Numbered from the stretch's first letter, positions 23,531 through 37,446 are shown. The stretch is DNA of 64,000 bases from Tillus elongatus (GCA_964006375.1 OZ023267.1:27092739-27156738), one strand, 5' to 3'. Numbers and translations: made by a program. Notes: generated from the letters alone by a model not told the origin.

Positions 23531-26480
23531 ACTGTTATCTCCTCTATACCATACCTCGAGAATTGACCGATAGCTGCCAGAAATTACATTTGTTGTCCAA
23601 TTTTTGTCTTAAGTTGGAAAACTTCATATCTAAATAACATTCATAGGCGTCCCTGGGCGTTGGATTCTATTTCATAGTTCACTTGTTTTTTCTTAATATT
23701 TAGTGAACGCGAACATAATAAAATCTCGAAGATGCTTGCAAATTCGTCCGGAGGACATTTTAAAGCAAAAATTAAAAATAAACACTCGTTAAAAGACCAA
23801 AACAACATAAGGTTTAGACTGGACAGCTTGGTAAAAGCAAAAGATGAAATGTTATCAGGGTCATGGCCCTAAACGCTTGGCATAATAAAATCCAGATAAA
23901 CAAATATCATGTTACATATTATAATAAACAAAGATTTTTTATTAGGTTAAGCATCTATCGTCTTCTGCGTGGAGCTTAAAATAGCAATATAATATTAAAG
24001 CTTTAATAAAAGCTTTTTTGCCTGTTTTTAGATTAATTCTTTGAAGTGACATACACATCTATTTACTTATAAAATAACTCAAAGTTAAATTTATTTTCCG
24101 ATGAAGCCAGTTTTGTTGTCGAAACACTTCGGAGGTACAAAAATGTATTGCAGCAAATTTGGCTCTCTAAATTACATATAAGTGCGTATTACAAAATTCA
24201 AAGCTGACGTAATGTTGTTATATATACTAAAAATCCTATTCTGTTTTAAAACTCTGGGTAAATAACGGTTGAAATATATTTATTTCTTTGATTTGATTGA
24301 CTGTCACATAGATAACAACTTATATCGTGGAAGATTTAATAGAATGCAAATAATTAAACAAATAACAACGATCGTAATTAAATATGTATATATAGGTCAA
24401 ACCAACAGATTATAAATATAAGAAACATGTAATTACCTATACACGGTCAGCTTTAACTAATTCATACTGACGGGGACATCAATCTACTATTTGCTAAGTG
24501 TTGTGATACATACAAGCAACAATCGTTCCTTTACATGTGACAAGACCCTTGCGCAATAACAACCACTGCGCACATTGCGCATACGATGCTCCGCCTACCA
24601 AACAAAGCCAGCTAAGTGACTCCTCCCTATTTACACCTAGGTATGGGTGGAGCACACAATATTACCTATTGAAAAATTGTTTATATTACTATGATCCTGT
24701 GAATTAACTTATAAAATGGGCGGTAATGATCTAATCTTCCAAAATCTTGGGTAGGTAAAATAAAACGTTACCCCTTTACGGTGATGCGTACGCCACTGCT
24801 ATTACATTCAGCTACGTTAAAAACTCGATTCCGGAAGCCCCGCGTGAATTCTTTCAGTACCTTTTGCTATATTATTATTGGTATTATGATCATACATAAA
24901 TTGCGTTATGGTTAAAAATTTATTTTTATATTTAATATAAATGAAGAACAAGTGACGAAACAGCGAAATCCAGACATAGCTAATCAAAGATTATGTAAAA
25001 CATGGGTTAAATAAATTTTTAATTCAATTGGAGATTATTAACTTTTGGCAAGAGGGAATCTCCACATTTTTATAATCTCAAGAAAGTAGTTATTGTATTA
25101 TTATTTATTTCCTATGTAAAATAAACAGAATAAGCGGGATCACTTAATGGAGTTTTGTATGAAAAGTATGACTAACAAAAGAGTTGAACTGATAAGATAA
25201 ATTGCGAATAAATGTTAACATCCAGTCCAATTAAAAACCCACATATATTAAATAAAAAGCGGCGTACTTTGTTAATATTTATATCTCGATAAGGAAATAA
25301 ACATTCAGTTGGTGATTTAGGTGATGAAATATTCCACAATTTTTACAAAATTAATTGTCTTTTATTGCATTTTAACAGTGGGGAAGCTTGACGCAAGTTT
25401 CATTTTTGTTACAGATTCACAAAAAAAAAGGTATGTGAGAAATATACCTACGTAGTCTCTGTCAAAATTATGGCGATTATGTTGATCAAGCTTTTAGCTG
25501 TTAATGTCAACAATTCGTCTTAAATATGTGTTAAATAAAACTTAAACAAGAAAACTGGATTCTTGACTGGTGTTGTGTTAATAACCGTTGAATCAAACCT
25601 AACTGGTGTTTGGTTTAGTAGCAATTCGATCCTGAATCGAATCTGTGAAATTAAAACACGAACGTATAAATTTTTTAATCCCATTTTCATAGGATCACAA
25701 ATCCCATTATTATTTATTGGAAGCTGAATATCTAGTTACTCAAAAAAGACAAAAACCTCATGCAAAATGTATTTTGATGGCGCAAAACAACCACATACAA
25801 GACGTTCATATTTTAGTAGCAACTTTTTTAGACCATCTGCTTTGTGAAAGGTTCCCTGAATAAAAACTGGAGATGAATTCCGTATATGTCTATGGGATAC
25901 GATACAGAAAATTGATCCTGAAGCCATTTCGGCAATCGCCACGTAAATTATTCATAAAAACAAAGACAAAACTTCCTACCTTGGCTCGTCCGGCAATTTC
26001 CCCCTAGACAAACAGTCTGTATAGTCCGAGAATCGGAAGCTATCTGTCAAATCTTGAGATACTGAGAGGCTGACAACACTTATATGTTCTGTAATATGTC
26101 GTCGTCTTATGTAAACACAGTAAATAAACACGTTGTGGTTACGTTAGCAGCGGAAGTGCAACATCCGTGTTCACATCGACCTTGCTCACGATCAACTGAA
26201 GCAAATACACGGAGTTAAGCCGAATGCGCCGTGTGCGGAAAGCAATGAGGAACTTATTGGCTGTGTTTTGTCCGCGCATATCCAGCCGTCGGCCGTCGGG
26301 ACGCTGCTGTTTGGACCGGCGTCGTTATTTCTTTTAACTGGCACAGGTAGCCAATATAATTTAATTAGCCCACCTCTAATGCGTTTTGTTTTGATCTCAT
26401 GTGATGGCTTTCTGATACAGTAAATGAAAATAATAACTGATTTAATCAATTTGTTTCAAAACTAAGACAATTTTAAGTAA
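23531..26480. other. Interval without recognisable gene
   Basis: About 3 kb. A hammerhead-like relic lies near 24099. A less AT-rich patch occurs at about 25970-26350 (CpG-containing words such as GCCGTCGGCCGTCGGGACG). Two open stretches (25736-25942 and 26192-26449, minus) have no recognisable domain. This is the window's best candidate for unique host DNA, but I cannot support an exon. Confidence 0.45.
24092..24135 (+). ncRNA. Possible hammerhead-like relic
   Basis: CCGATGAAG ... GTCGAAACACTTCGG resembles the core order CTGATGA - stem II - GAAAC, but stem II (GCCA against TGTC) is imperfect. No reverse transcriptase is near. Weak. Confidence 0.25.
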
Positions 26481-26896
26481 AAAAAAGTTTGGGACGCAGC
26501 AAGTGCGTTATGGTAGTGAATTTTCATTAAATATTTCAAATTTATATAACTCAATTTTCTATAAACTTAGAAAGTTGAATTTTGTTATGTAGTAAGGTCT
26601 TTCCTAAGGCAAGATATCCACCAAATTTCATTAAAATAGCCTTGGTAGAAAGAAAACTCTAAATCTTCCCGGAAAACCTTGTCCGATTTTCCTGGCTAAT
26701 GAGCTCATCCAAGTCATTAATAAAAGAAAGGCACTTGCCGAGTTTCATTCAAATCGCTTAATTGTTAGTGAATTTTTATTTAAAAAAATTCACTAATAGA
26801 GAGGTATCGATGGTGAGACTTTGCAAAATTTTTTTCAAATGAGCGCGAACTAGGACCCCTAGAACCCATATCCGGGGTCAGTTTGAATTTTTATAT

Positions 26897-26968
<72 letters not shown>

Positions 26969-27017
26969 AAAAATTGTGGGAACGCCGTCAGTTGTAGAAT
27001 AAAACTCTTTATTATAG

Positions 27018-27058
27018 GACGAGCTTTCGGAAAAATTTATTCCTTTATCAAGGCTACA
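27018..27058 (-). ncRNA. Hammerhead-like motif, left arm
   Basis: Minus strand: TAG, then CCTTGATAA as variant core, stem II GGAA / TTCC, GAAAGCTCGTC, and CTA which can pair with TAG as a very short stem I. The order fits a hammerhead; the core departs from CTGATGA. Confidence 0.4.
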
Positions 27059-27318
27059 ACATGGAAAGAAAAAAGTTTACAATTTACGTGGAAAAAATAT
27101 AAAAGTTTAAAATACTTACATATAACATGAGTTTTACTAAACTATTTATCTAATAACAAACATAAAAAGAAAACCTTTTGATGAATTTGATTGAAGTCTA
27201 ATAAATGCCAAACTGACATATAAAGCTAAATAGTTTAGTAAAACTCATGTTATATGTAAGTATTTTAAACTTTTATATTTTTTCCACGTAAATTTTAAAC
27301 TTTTTTCTTTCCATGTTG

Positions 27319-27358
27319 TAGCCTTGATAAAGGAATAAATTTTTCCGAAAGCTCGGCC
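27319..27358 (+). ncRNA. Hammerhead-like motif, right arm
   Basis: Mirror copy of the motif at 27018-27058, but the cleavage triplet reads GGC in place of GTC, so this arm should be less active or inactive. Confidence 0.35.
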
Positions 27359-27441
27359 TATAATAAAGAGTTTTATTCTACAACTGACGGCGTTCCCACA
27401 ATTTTTTGATAAATAACACTATTACCGTCACAAAAATTTAA

Positions 27442-27583
<142 letters not shown>

Positions 27584-28097
27584 GTATCCGTCTGATAACT
27601 CAAAAAATAATTACCGATTTCGATGAAAAGCAAGTGCCTTTCTTTTATTAATGGCTGGGATGAGTTCGTTTTCCAGGAAAATCGGACGGGGTTTTCCGGG
27701 AAAATTTGGAGTTTTTTTTCAAAAAAAAAATTTCTCTGAAAATGACAAAGCTGTTCTAATGAAATTTAACGCATATATTACCTTAGGAGATACCTCACTA
27801 CGTACCAAAACTAAACTTTCTAAGTTTATAGAAAATTGAGTTATTCAAATTTCAAATTTTATTTCTAAAAAAATTTTTTTCTCCGAAAATTACAAACTTA
27901 TTTTAATGAAATTTGGTGGATATCTTGCCTTAGGAAAGACCTTACTACACACCAAAATTAAACTTTCTAAATTTATAGAAAATTGAGTTATTGAAATTTT
28001 AGGCATTTAATAAAAATTCACTACCATAACGCACTTGCTGCGTCGCGTTAGTTTTTTTTTGCGTTACGGTTGGATACACACACATATATATATACAC

Positions 28098-28239
<142 letters not shown>

Positions 28240-28245
28240 TATAAC

Positions 28246-28460
28246 TGACCCCGGATATGGGTTCTAGGGGTTCTAGTTCGCGCTCACTTAAAAATTTTTG
28301 AAAAGTGTCACCATCGCTACCTCTCTAATAGTGAATTTTTTAAATAAAAATTCACCAAAATCTAAAATATTTAAGTCAGGTAATCTAACAGGCCAACTTA
28401 CAGGTGCATCTTGGCCAGAACTGATCCAGCAAACTGGTTATTAAGAAATTGCCGCACAGT
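28246..28460 (-). repeat. Extra copy of the palindrome's near-centre sequence
   Basis: Nearly identical and in the same orientation to 32253-32473: AT-unit arm, hairpin, then the 3' end of the mariner-like transposase. It is preceded by its own (AT)n tract (28099-28235). At 28460 it switches abruptly into Penelope sequence. Confidence 0.85.
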
Positions 28461-28461
28461 T

Positions 28462-29159
28462 GTCATATTTTGAAGTTAAATGTCTTAAAAATTCACATAT
28501 TTTTAAACTTTCATATTGCCTTATAGATCTGGAAGCAATTTCGGATTCAGAAGCTAATATCTCTTTATTTTTTTTGTAAATTTAAAATTTGGGCAGTATT
28601 TATATCCTTTATTTAGAAAATAAATTTCTTCAGTTGTATAAATTGTATCGCTTAGGTTTTCAAATCTCTTGTAGAGCTTATGTGTTTGTGGGAGAGGTCT
28701 TTCTCGATTATGTAAATGTTGTGGGCTTTCTAGGTTTCTAATTTTGTTTGTCTGTGTTAAGCGTTTTTTAAATTTCAATTCACTAACTAAAATAAGTAAT
28801 TGGTTATCTAATATATTAAATTCTACTGGATGTAATTTATAAGCAAGTTCTGAATGTAATACATTGATATAAAGAAGCAAACTATCACGAATTGAAAACC
28901 ATTTCTTGGATTCTTCTTTCAGCCAGATAAAACTGGCTTTTCTAATAGCAATTTTTGATTTATTTGATGTTGCAGTAGTTGTTATGATTACGTACTTCGG
29001 GATGACCTTACCCTAATGCACTCTTGGTTAAACCATGCATTCTGGGAAGCGTTTCATCTGCTTGATTTTCAATTTTTTATACAATTCGGCAAGCTCTTCA
29101 ATAGAAGACCTCTTCAATTCATTGATTGTTGGTGTCCTTACTTGGTGAAACTTATCCAT
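28462..29159 (-). pseudogene. Penelope-like element, N-terminal fragment (left arm)
   Basis: Starts at 29159 (minus) and mirrors 35037-35725: a short N-terminal region, then LLLYINVLHSELAYKLHPVE and RERPLPQTHKLYKRFENLSD. It is cut at 28461, before the reverse transcriptase. Stops and a frameshift near 28570 make it dead. Its flanking terminal repeats (29160-29840) are also mirrored in the right arm. Confidence 0.85.
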
Positions 29160-29300
29160 ACTACATACAGACTTGGAGACTACTTCTCTGGCTTCACTGT
29201 TGCTTTTCTTTTTTGTATGTGAGGGACGTAGCCAGCGCGTTAGCTAAGTGGACAAGTGGCCCTTATGAATTCTGGATGTTCTAGGATGTTCTTCAACGTT

Positions 29301-29343
29301 TCTGTGACTATATTTTCGCTGCTTGACAGCATTCTCAGACAGA
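29301..29343 (-). ncRNA. Hammerhead-type motif in Penelope terminal repeat (left arm)
   Basis: Minus strand: TCTGT (stem I), CTGAGAA, T, GCTG / CAGC (stem II), GAAAATATAGTC, ACAGA (stem I). Same layout as 37787-37829. The core G at position 8 is A in all copies. Confidence 0.6.
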
Positions 29344-29662
29344 TAAAAATTGAATTAGTACGAAATCATGACGACTACAAATAAAGATCTGTTGCTATGT
29401 CGATATTTTCGTTGTATAGAGACTGCTTTTATACTGTTATTGTTTAGTTATTTTATTGTTGTAACTGTTATCATAATTATTATAGGCTAGTTCTATTTTT
29501 ATGTTAAATATTGAGATAGATCACATAAACATTTTGAAAGCCGCACCTGTCATCTGTGTTTCATTTTATTTTCAATTTAATAAATTTTTTGATTAAAACA
29601 TCATATCAAAACAACAGATCTTTATTTGTAGTTGTCATGATTTCGTACTAATTCAATTTTTA

Positions 29663-29705
29663 TCTGTCTGAGAATGCTATCAAGCAGCGAAACTATAGTC
29701 AAAGA
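29663..29705 (+). ncRNA. Hammerhead-type motif in inverted Penelope terminal repeat (left arm)
   Basis: TCTGT, CTGAGAA, stem II with one change in the loop side, GAAACTATAGTC, then AAAGA, which loses one stem I pair. Mirror of 34481-34523. Confidence 0.5.
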
Positions 29706-30947
29706 AACGTTGAAGAATATCCTAGAACATCCAGAATTCGTAAGGGCCACTTGCTCCAGTTAGCTTACGCGCTGGCTACGTCCTTCACCTACAAAAAAGA
29801 AAACCAACAGTAAAGCCAGAGAAGTAGTCTCCAAGTCTGTATGTAGTTGCAGATATATCGTTTTTTGGCTAAGACTTCGAAATTATTCCTCAAAATCTTT
29901 TAAGTAGCCGAATCCCTCCTCTTCCTACATGATATTTTATATAGCCAACATGTTTATGAAAATTCGCTACCATAACGTACTGGTCCCATTAGCTCTTTTA
30001 CAATCTTTTCTAGTGAATTATGGTAAAAACCGTAAAAAACTACACCGTTAACTAAAAAATAATACGCCGATTTTGATCAAATTTGGTGAGTACCTTCTTT
30101 TAGAAATGGCTTAGATAAGTCCGGTAGCCAAAAAAATCGGAACAGTTTCTTCGGAAATAACAAAGTGATGGCAACCAAATTTCGCACTGAGGTTTATGTT
30201 ATAAGAAGTTTGCTACGTGCGAAAACTCAGACCTCTTAGGTCAGTTAAAAGAAAAAAAAAGTTATAGGCATTTAAGACAATGGGTGCCACTGATAACTCG
30301 ACCCACAGAACCAAAACATATGGTGTGGATAACAAAATCTATTGTATACAGGGTGTCCTGATTGTACTGAAAAGAAATTTGGGCGTGACTATTGAAAAAA
30401 TAGTGGGGGTAGTTCGTATAACATTTTGCATTTGAAAGTCGTGATACTGAGATACAGGGTGTCAAAGTTGCTAGGCTTAATGCGATTTTCCTGAATTATC
30501 TAATGGCTAAAGATAAGATTTTCAAAATTTGTACTCGAGTAAATATTAACAGCATATAAAGAAAAACGCAAAATTATATTTATTATGTGAATCAGTGACG
30601 CGCGTGGGGGCACTCTGAGGGTTATAATTTATAAAAAAATATGTTAAAAGTAAAAATTTCTCAAATTTTCCAACGGTTTAAAAAACTCAAAGACTAGTGC
30701 ATAAATAATGTATACTGGTAGACTTTCCATAGGATGTACAGTTTTTGAGAAAACTGGAGTTAAAATTGTCTGTCCGCTAAAGATACGCTCAAGTATTAAC
30801 TTGGATGTTTAAACTGAAAGTTGACGGTACTATGGGTACAGCAAATGTTGTCAGCAGCAGTTTAAATTGTCATAACTTGTCAAATAATATTATTTTTTGC
30901 TTCGGTTATTCGACATCATGTCTTATAATTAGTATAGTTTAAAGGAA

Positions 30948-31800
30948 TTGGCTGACATGCATTTAGTAAATGAGGAGTGTGGATGTAATTCTTTAGAGTC
31001 TGCAAGGCGATATGCTAAAAAATATCCTGGTCGACAAGTTCCTTATCACAGTACTTTTGCTGCAATTGACCGAAGGTTTATGGAAAAGATACCATTCTAC
31101 CTTATACCACTGAGCATGCTGGTCCACAATCTGCAAGTACTACATATATGGAAGAAGCTGTTTTAAACGCGGTTGAAGAAAATGCACACACAAGTGTAAG
31201 AGTGATTGCTGCTGAAGTGAATGTTTCCAAGTCAACAGTCCACAACGTATTAAAAGAACAGAAGCTACGACCTTACCATCTAACTCGAATACACGAACTT
31301 TTGTACCAAGATAGCAATGCCAGAATAAGTATCTGTGATTGGATCAGGACCAAACAGAATGAAAATATAACCTTCTGCGACACACTCTTAGTTACTGACG
31401 AATCCGGTTTCACAAAAAATTGAGTACTAAATTTACATAACGGCCATGAATGAAGTGACGCTAATTCAAACGCAAGCATTGTGTGTCATTCCCAATATCA
31501 ATTTTCCATCAATGTGTGGGTTGGAATTGTCGGTAATCATTTGTTAGGACCCACTGAGCTACCTCCACGCTTAAATGGGGTTCAGTATCTAAATTTTTTA
31601 GAAAATATATTGCCTGGTCTATTGAAAAATTTGCCGTTGAATGTTACGAGAGATATGTGGTTTATGCACAATGTTGCACCACCACATTATGCTCAACCTG
31701 TGCGGCAATTTCTTAATAACCAGTTTGCTGGATCAGTTCTGGCCAAGATGCACCTGTAAGTTGGCCTGTTAGATTACCTGACTTAAATATTTTAGATTTT
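30948..31800 (+). pseudogene. Mariner-like transposase (DD41D-like), left mirror copy
   Basis: Transposase of the same broad group as 5615-7330 but a different family. The N-terminus has ARRYAKKYPGRQVPYHSTF (DUF4817-type). After a frameshift near 31140 it reads VNVSKSTVHNVLKEQK (helix-turn-helix), RPYHLTRIH, and LVTDESGFTK with the first catalytic D. Two in-frame stops follow, then QFSINVWVGIVGNHLLGP and FMHNVAPPHY, where the second D is N. After another frameshift come LPDLNILDF and the third D, about 40 residues on. The 3' end is cut at about 31800 by AT-unit sequence. An ACAGGGTGTCCTGATTG-like end lies upstream at 30347. Confidence 0.85.
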
Positions 31801-31915
31801 GGTGAATTTTTATTTAAAAAATTCACTATTAGAGAGGTAGCGATGGTGACACTTTTCAAAAATTTTTAAGTGAGCGCGAACTAGAACCCCTAGAACCCAT
31901 ATCCGGGGTCAGTTA

Positions 31916-32254
<339 letters not shown>

Positions 32255-32371
32255 TATAACTGACCCCGGATATGGGTTCTAGGGGTTCTAGTTCGCGCTC
32301 ACTTAAAGATTTTTGAAAAGTGTCACCATCGCTACCTCTCTAATAGTGAATTTTTTAAATAAAAATTCACC

Positions 32372-33224
32372 AAAATCTAAAATATTTAAGTCAGGTAATC
32401 TAACAGGCCAACTTACAGGTGCATCTTGGCCAGAACTGATCCAGCAAACTGGTTATTAAGAAATTGCCGCACAGGTTGAGCATAATGTGGTGGTGCAACA
32501 TTGTGCATAAACCACATATCTCTCGTAACATTCAACGGCAAATTTTTCAATAGACCAGGCAATATATTTTCTAAAAAATTTAGATACTGAACCCCATTTA
32601 AGCGTGGAGGTAGCTCAATGGGTCCTAACAAATGATTACCGACAATTCCAACCCACACATTGATGGAAAATTGATATTGGGAATGACACACAATGCTTGC
32701 GTTTGAATTAGCGTCACTTCATTCATGGCCGTTATGTAAATTTAGTACTCAATTTTTTGTGAAACCGGATTCGTCAGTAACTAAGAGTGTGTCGCAGAAG
32801 GTTATATTTTCATTCTGTTTGGTCCTGATCCAATCACAGATACTTATTCTGGCATTGCTATCTTGGTACAAAAGTTCGTGTATTCGAGTTAGATGGTAAG
32901 GTCGTAGCTTCTGTTCTTTTAATACGTTGTGGACTGTTGACTTGGAAACATTCACTTCAGCAGCAATCACTCTTACACTTGTGTGTGCATTTTCTTCAAC
33001 CGCGTTTAAAACAGCTTCTTCCATATATGTAGTACTTGCAGATTGTGGACCAGCATGCTCAGTGGTATAAGGTAGAATGGTATCTTTTCCATAAACCTTC
33101 GGTCAATTGCAGCAAAAGTACTGTGATAAGGAACTTGTCGACCAGGATATTTTTTAGCATATCGCCTTGCAGACTCTAAAGAATTACATCCACACTCCTC
33201 ATTTACTAAATGCATGTCAGCCAA
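32372..33224 (-). pseudogene. Mariner-like transposase (DD41D-like), right mirror copy
   Basis: Mirror image of 30948-31800 with the same frameshifts, stops and lost second Asp. The duplication therefore happened after the gene was already dead. Almost no differences are visible between the two copies (for example TELPP against IELPP). Confidence 0.85.
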
Positions 33225-34480
33225 TTCCTTTAAACTATACTAATTATAAGACATGATGTCGAATAACCGAAGCAAAAAATAATATTATTTGACAAGTTAT
33301 GACAATTTAAACTGCTGCTGACAACATTTGCTGTACCCATAGTACCGTCAACTTTCAGTTTAAACATCCAAGTTAATACTTGAGCGTATCTTTAGCGGAC
33401 AGACAATTTTAACTCCAGTTTTCTCAAAAACTGTACATCCTATGGAAAGTCTACCAGTATACATTATTTATGCACTAGTCTTTGAGTTTTTTAAACCGTT
33501 GGAAAATTTGAGAAATTTTTACTTTTAACATATTTTTTTATAAATTATAACCCTCAGAGTGCCCCCACACGCGTCACTGATTCACATAATAAATATAATT
33601 TTGCGTTTTTCTTTATATGCTGTTAATATTTACTCGAGTACAAATTTTGAAAATCTTATCTTTAGCCATTAGATAATTCAGGAAAATCGCATTAAGCCTA
33701 GCAACTTTGACACCCTGTATCTCAGTATCACGACTTTCAAATGCAAAATGTTATACGAACTACCCCCACTATTTTTTCAATAGTCACGCCCAAATTTCTT
33801 TTCAGTACAATCAGGACACCCTGTATACAATAGATTTTGTTATCCACACCATATGTTTTGGTTCTGTGGGTCGAGTTATCAGTGGCACCCATTGTCTTAA
33901 ATGCCTATAACTTTTTTTTTCTTTTAACTGACCTAGGAGGTCTGAGTTTTCGCACGTAGCAAACTTCTTATAACATAAACCTCAGTGCGAAATTTGGTTG
34001 CCATCACTTTGTTATTTCCGAAGAAACTGTTCCGATTTTTTTGGCTACCGGACTTATCTAAGCCATTTCTAAAAGAAGGTACTCACCAAATTTGATCAAA
34101 ATCGGCGTATTATTTTTTAGTTAACGGTGTAGTTTTTTACGGATTTTTTAGTATTTTTTTTACCATAATTCACTAGAAAAGATTGTAAAAGAGCTAATGG
34201 GACCAGTACGTTATGGTAGCGAATTTTCATAAACATGTTGGCTATATAAAATATCATGTAGGAAGAGGAGGGATTCGGCTACTTAAAAGATTTTGAGGAA
34301 TAATTTCGAAGTCTTAGCCAAAAAACGATATATCTGCAACTACATACAGACTTGGAGACTACTTCTCTGGCTTTACTGTTGGTTTTCTTTTTTGTAGGTG
34401 AAGGACGTAGCCAGCGCGTAAGCTAACTGGAGCAAGTGGCCCTTACGAATTCTGGATGTTCTAGGATATTCTTCAACGTT

Positions 34481-34523
34481 TCTTTGACTATAGTTTCGCT
34501 GCTTGATAGCATTCTCAGACAGA
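34481..34523 (-). ncRNA. Hammerhead-type motif in inverted Penelope terminal repeat (right arm)
   Basis: Minus-strand mirror of 29663-29705: same stem II and GAAACTATAGTC, with one stem I mismatch. Confidence 0.5.
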
Positions 34524-34842
34524 TAAAAATTGAATTAGTACGAAATCATGACAACTACAAATAAAGATCTGTTGTTTTGATATGATGTTTTAATCAAAAA
34601 AATTATTAAATTGAAAATAAAATGAAACACAGATGACAGGTGCGGCTTTCAAAATGTTTATGTGATCTATCTCAATATTTAACATAAAAATAGAACTAGC
34701 CTATAATAATTATGATAACAGTTACAACAATAAAATAACTAAACAATAACAGTATAAAAGCAGTCTCTATACAACGAAAATATCGACATAGCAACAGATC
34801 TTTATTTGTAGTCGTCATGATTTCGTACTAATTCAATTTTTA

Positions 34843-34885
34843 TCTGTCTGAGAATGCTGTCAAGCAGCGAAAATATAGTCACAGA
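34843..34885 (+). ncRNA. Hammerhead-type motif in Penelope 5' terminal repeat
   Basis: Stem I TCTGT / ACAGA, core CTGAGAA plus T, stem II GCTG / CAGC, GAAAATATAGTC. Compared with 37787-37829 a C after GAAA is changed to A, which weakens the short stem III. Confidence 0.6.
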
Positions 34886-35036
34886 AATGTTGAAGAACAT
34901 CCTAGAACATCCAGAATTCATAAGGGCCACTTGTCCACTTAGCTAACGCGCTGGCTACGTCCCTCACATACAAAAAATAAAAGCAACAGTGAAGCCAGAG
35001 AAGTAGTCTCCAAGTCTGTATGTAGTATGGACAAGT

Positions 35037-37446
35037 TTCACCAAGTAAGGACACCAACAATCAATGAATTGAAGAGGTCTTCTATTGAAGAGCTTGCCGA
35101 ATTGTATAAAAAATTGAAAATCAAGCAGATGAAACGCTTCCCAGAATGCATGGTTTAACCAAGAGTGCATTAGGGTAAGGTCATCCCGAAGTACGTAATC
35201 ATAACAACTACTGCAACATCAAATCAATCAAAAATTGCTATTAGAAAAGCCAGTTTTATCTGGCTGAAAGAAGAATCCAAGAAATGGTTTTCAATTCGTG
35301 ATAGTTTGCTTCTTTATATCAAGGTAATACATTCAGAACTTGCTTATAAATTACATCCAGTAGAATTTAATATATTAGATAACCAAATACTTATTTTAGT
35401 TAGTGAATTGAAATTTGAAAAACGCTTAACACAGACAAACAAAATTAGAAACCTAGAAAGCCCACAACATTTACATAATCGAGAAAGACCTCTCCCACAA
35501 ACACATAAGCTCTACAAGAGATTTGAAAACCTAAGCGATACAATTTATACAACTGAAGAAATTTATTTTCTAAATAAAGGATATAAATACCGCCCAAATT
35601 TTAAATTTACAAAAAAATAAAGAGATATTAGCTTCTGAATCCGAAATTGCTTCCAGATCTATAAGGCAATATGAAAGTTTAAAAATATGTGAATTTTTAA
35701 GACATTTAACTTCAAAATATGACAAACGTTAAATTAACGAAACTCAAATTTTAAAATCTGTTCAGCATAAAATATTAGACAATGATCTAGTTTTTACTAA
35801 AGCTGATAAAGGAAATACAACTGTAGCTATAAGTAGGGACGCATATAACATTAAAATGAATGATTTTATTACTACAGAAAATTTAACAGAAATTAGGAGA
35901 GACCCAACAAACGCATTTCAAACGAAACTAAAAAATGAACTTAAAAATGTGTCTCTGTTTGGGTAACAAGAAAAGAAATATCTTTTATATAAAAGCCCGC
36001 AACCACCAAAAATGTATGGCCACCTGAAAATACATAAGCCAAATATACCGGTGAGGCCAGTAGTTAGCTATGTTAATACACCTAATCATAAGATAGCAAG
36101 CAAACTGGTTTCGCTTATTAGAGAATACAATTACTTTCCAAAATATTCAGTTAAGAATTCTTATGAACTTACACAAAAATTAAATAACTTAATTATTCCC
36201 ACAAATAGTAAATTAGTCTCGTTTGATGTTTGTAACATGTATTCTAAGATACCCCCTAGGGAATGTTTACCCCTATTAGAAAACGTTTAAATAGAAAAGA
36301 ACGTAAATGTCATAAAAACACAAGAAAGAATAAATCTTTTTAACGAATGTATAAAACAAAACTATCTTAAACTTAATAATACAATTTATATGCAAAATGA
36401 AGGTCTACCTATGGGTAGTCCATTGTCACCTTTATTAGCCAACATATTTATGGAAAACCTAGAAAACCAAATTTTAACATCAGAACTTTCGCATAATATT
36501 GTCTTTTGATACAGATACGTAGATGATATTTTAGCTTGTTTTCAAGGTAGCCATACAGAATTATATGAATTTTTGAATTTTATTAATAACTTTCACACAA
36601 ATATTAGGTTTGCTTTAGAAGAAGAAGCTAACAATTGTATAAATTTTTTAGACTTAACAATTAGAAAGTTAGAAAATAATTCATTTGACTTTTCAATATA
36701 TAGGAAACCAACTTACACTGACACAACCATACCATACGATTCATATCACCCTTTTTCACAACAGCTGTCAGCCTACCATTCTATGATACATCGTGTATTT
36801 TCAATACCTATGTGATAAAACAATTTTAAAAAAGAAATTTCAATAATTAAGCAAACATCATTTAATAATGGCTACTCTGTTAAAATAATAGATAAAATGA
36901 TAGAGAGAAAAGAATACAAATTAGCTATTAATTTAATTTATCCAAATATTGGAGACAAAGAAGACAGATACGTTTCTATAACTTATTTTGGAACCATTTC
37001 AGAAAATATTTCAAAAATTTTAAATACCTGTACAAATACAAAGGTAGCTTTAAAATCTTACAACATGACGCGTGATTTGTTATTTAACGCGAAAGAAAAA
37101 TCTTGTTTCCTGACAAAAGCTGGAGTTTATAAATTAGCTTGTACACATTGTAACGCAATCTACATGGGTCAAACATCTAGAAATTTTAACACCCGATACA
37201 AAGAACATATTTCTGCATTTAGAAATAACCACGCTAATAAATCTACATTTGCAAAACATATTATTGATACCGAACGTAGAACTACAGTAAATAACCGCAT
37301 ACAACTACTACATTTTTGTAATGACAAACGTAAACTAGACTTTTTTTGAAGCATTAGAAGCGCACACACACGACAATAAATACCTTGTTTTAAACGAGCA
37401 AACTGATTTAATGAATTCCCCTTTCTTGGATATTCTTCTTTCTAAT
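35037..37446 (+). pseudogene. Penelope-like reverse transcriptase with GIY-YIG endonuclease
   Basis: Single protein that copies the element at a nick made by its own endonuclease. Start MDKFHQVRTPTINELKRS at 35037. One-base frameshift in an A run near 35610; stops also near 35160, 35730, 35965, 36290, 36510 and 36817. RT motifs: MYGHLKIHKPNIPVRPVVS, motif A SFDVCNMYSKIP (about 36215), motif B GLPMGSPLSPLLANIFME (about 36405), motif C YRYVDDILACF (about 36515). C-terminal GIY-YIG domain: AGVYKLACTHCNAIYMGQTS (about 37120), then RYKEH. The RT followed by GIY-YIG order is diagnostic of Penelope-like elements. Dead by multiple lesions, yet most of the length is readable. Confidence 0.93.

Larger units (their letters stand above)
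26966..27409. mobile_element. Palindromic foldback element inside (AT)n, arms about 190 bp
   Basis: Starts TCAAAAAATTGTGGGAACGC and ends with its exact complement; the arms differ at only a few positions over about 190 bp around a short unlike centre (about 27165-27215). Each arm contains a hammerhead-like motif and a TAATAAAGAG word. It lies between two (AT)n tracts of one AT-unit. No coding potential. Near-identical arms suggest recent origin or gene conversion. Confidence 0.8.
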
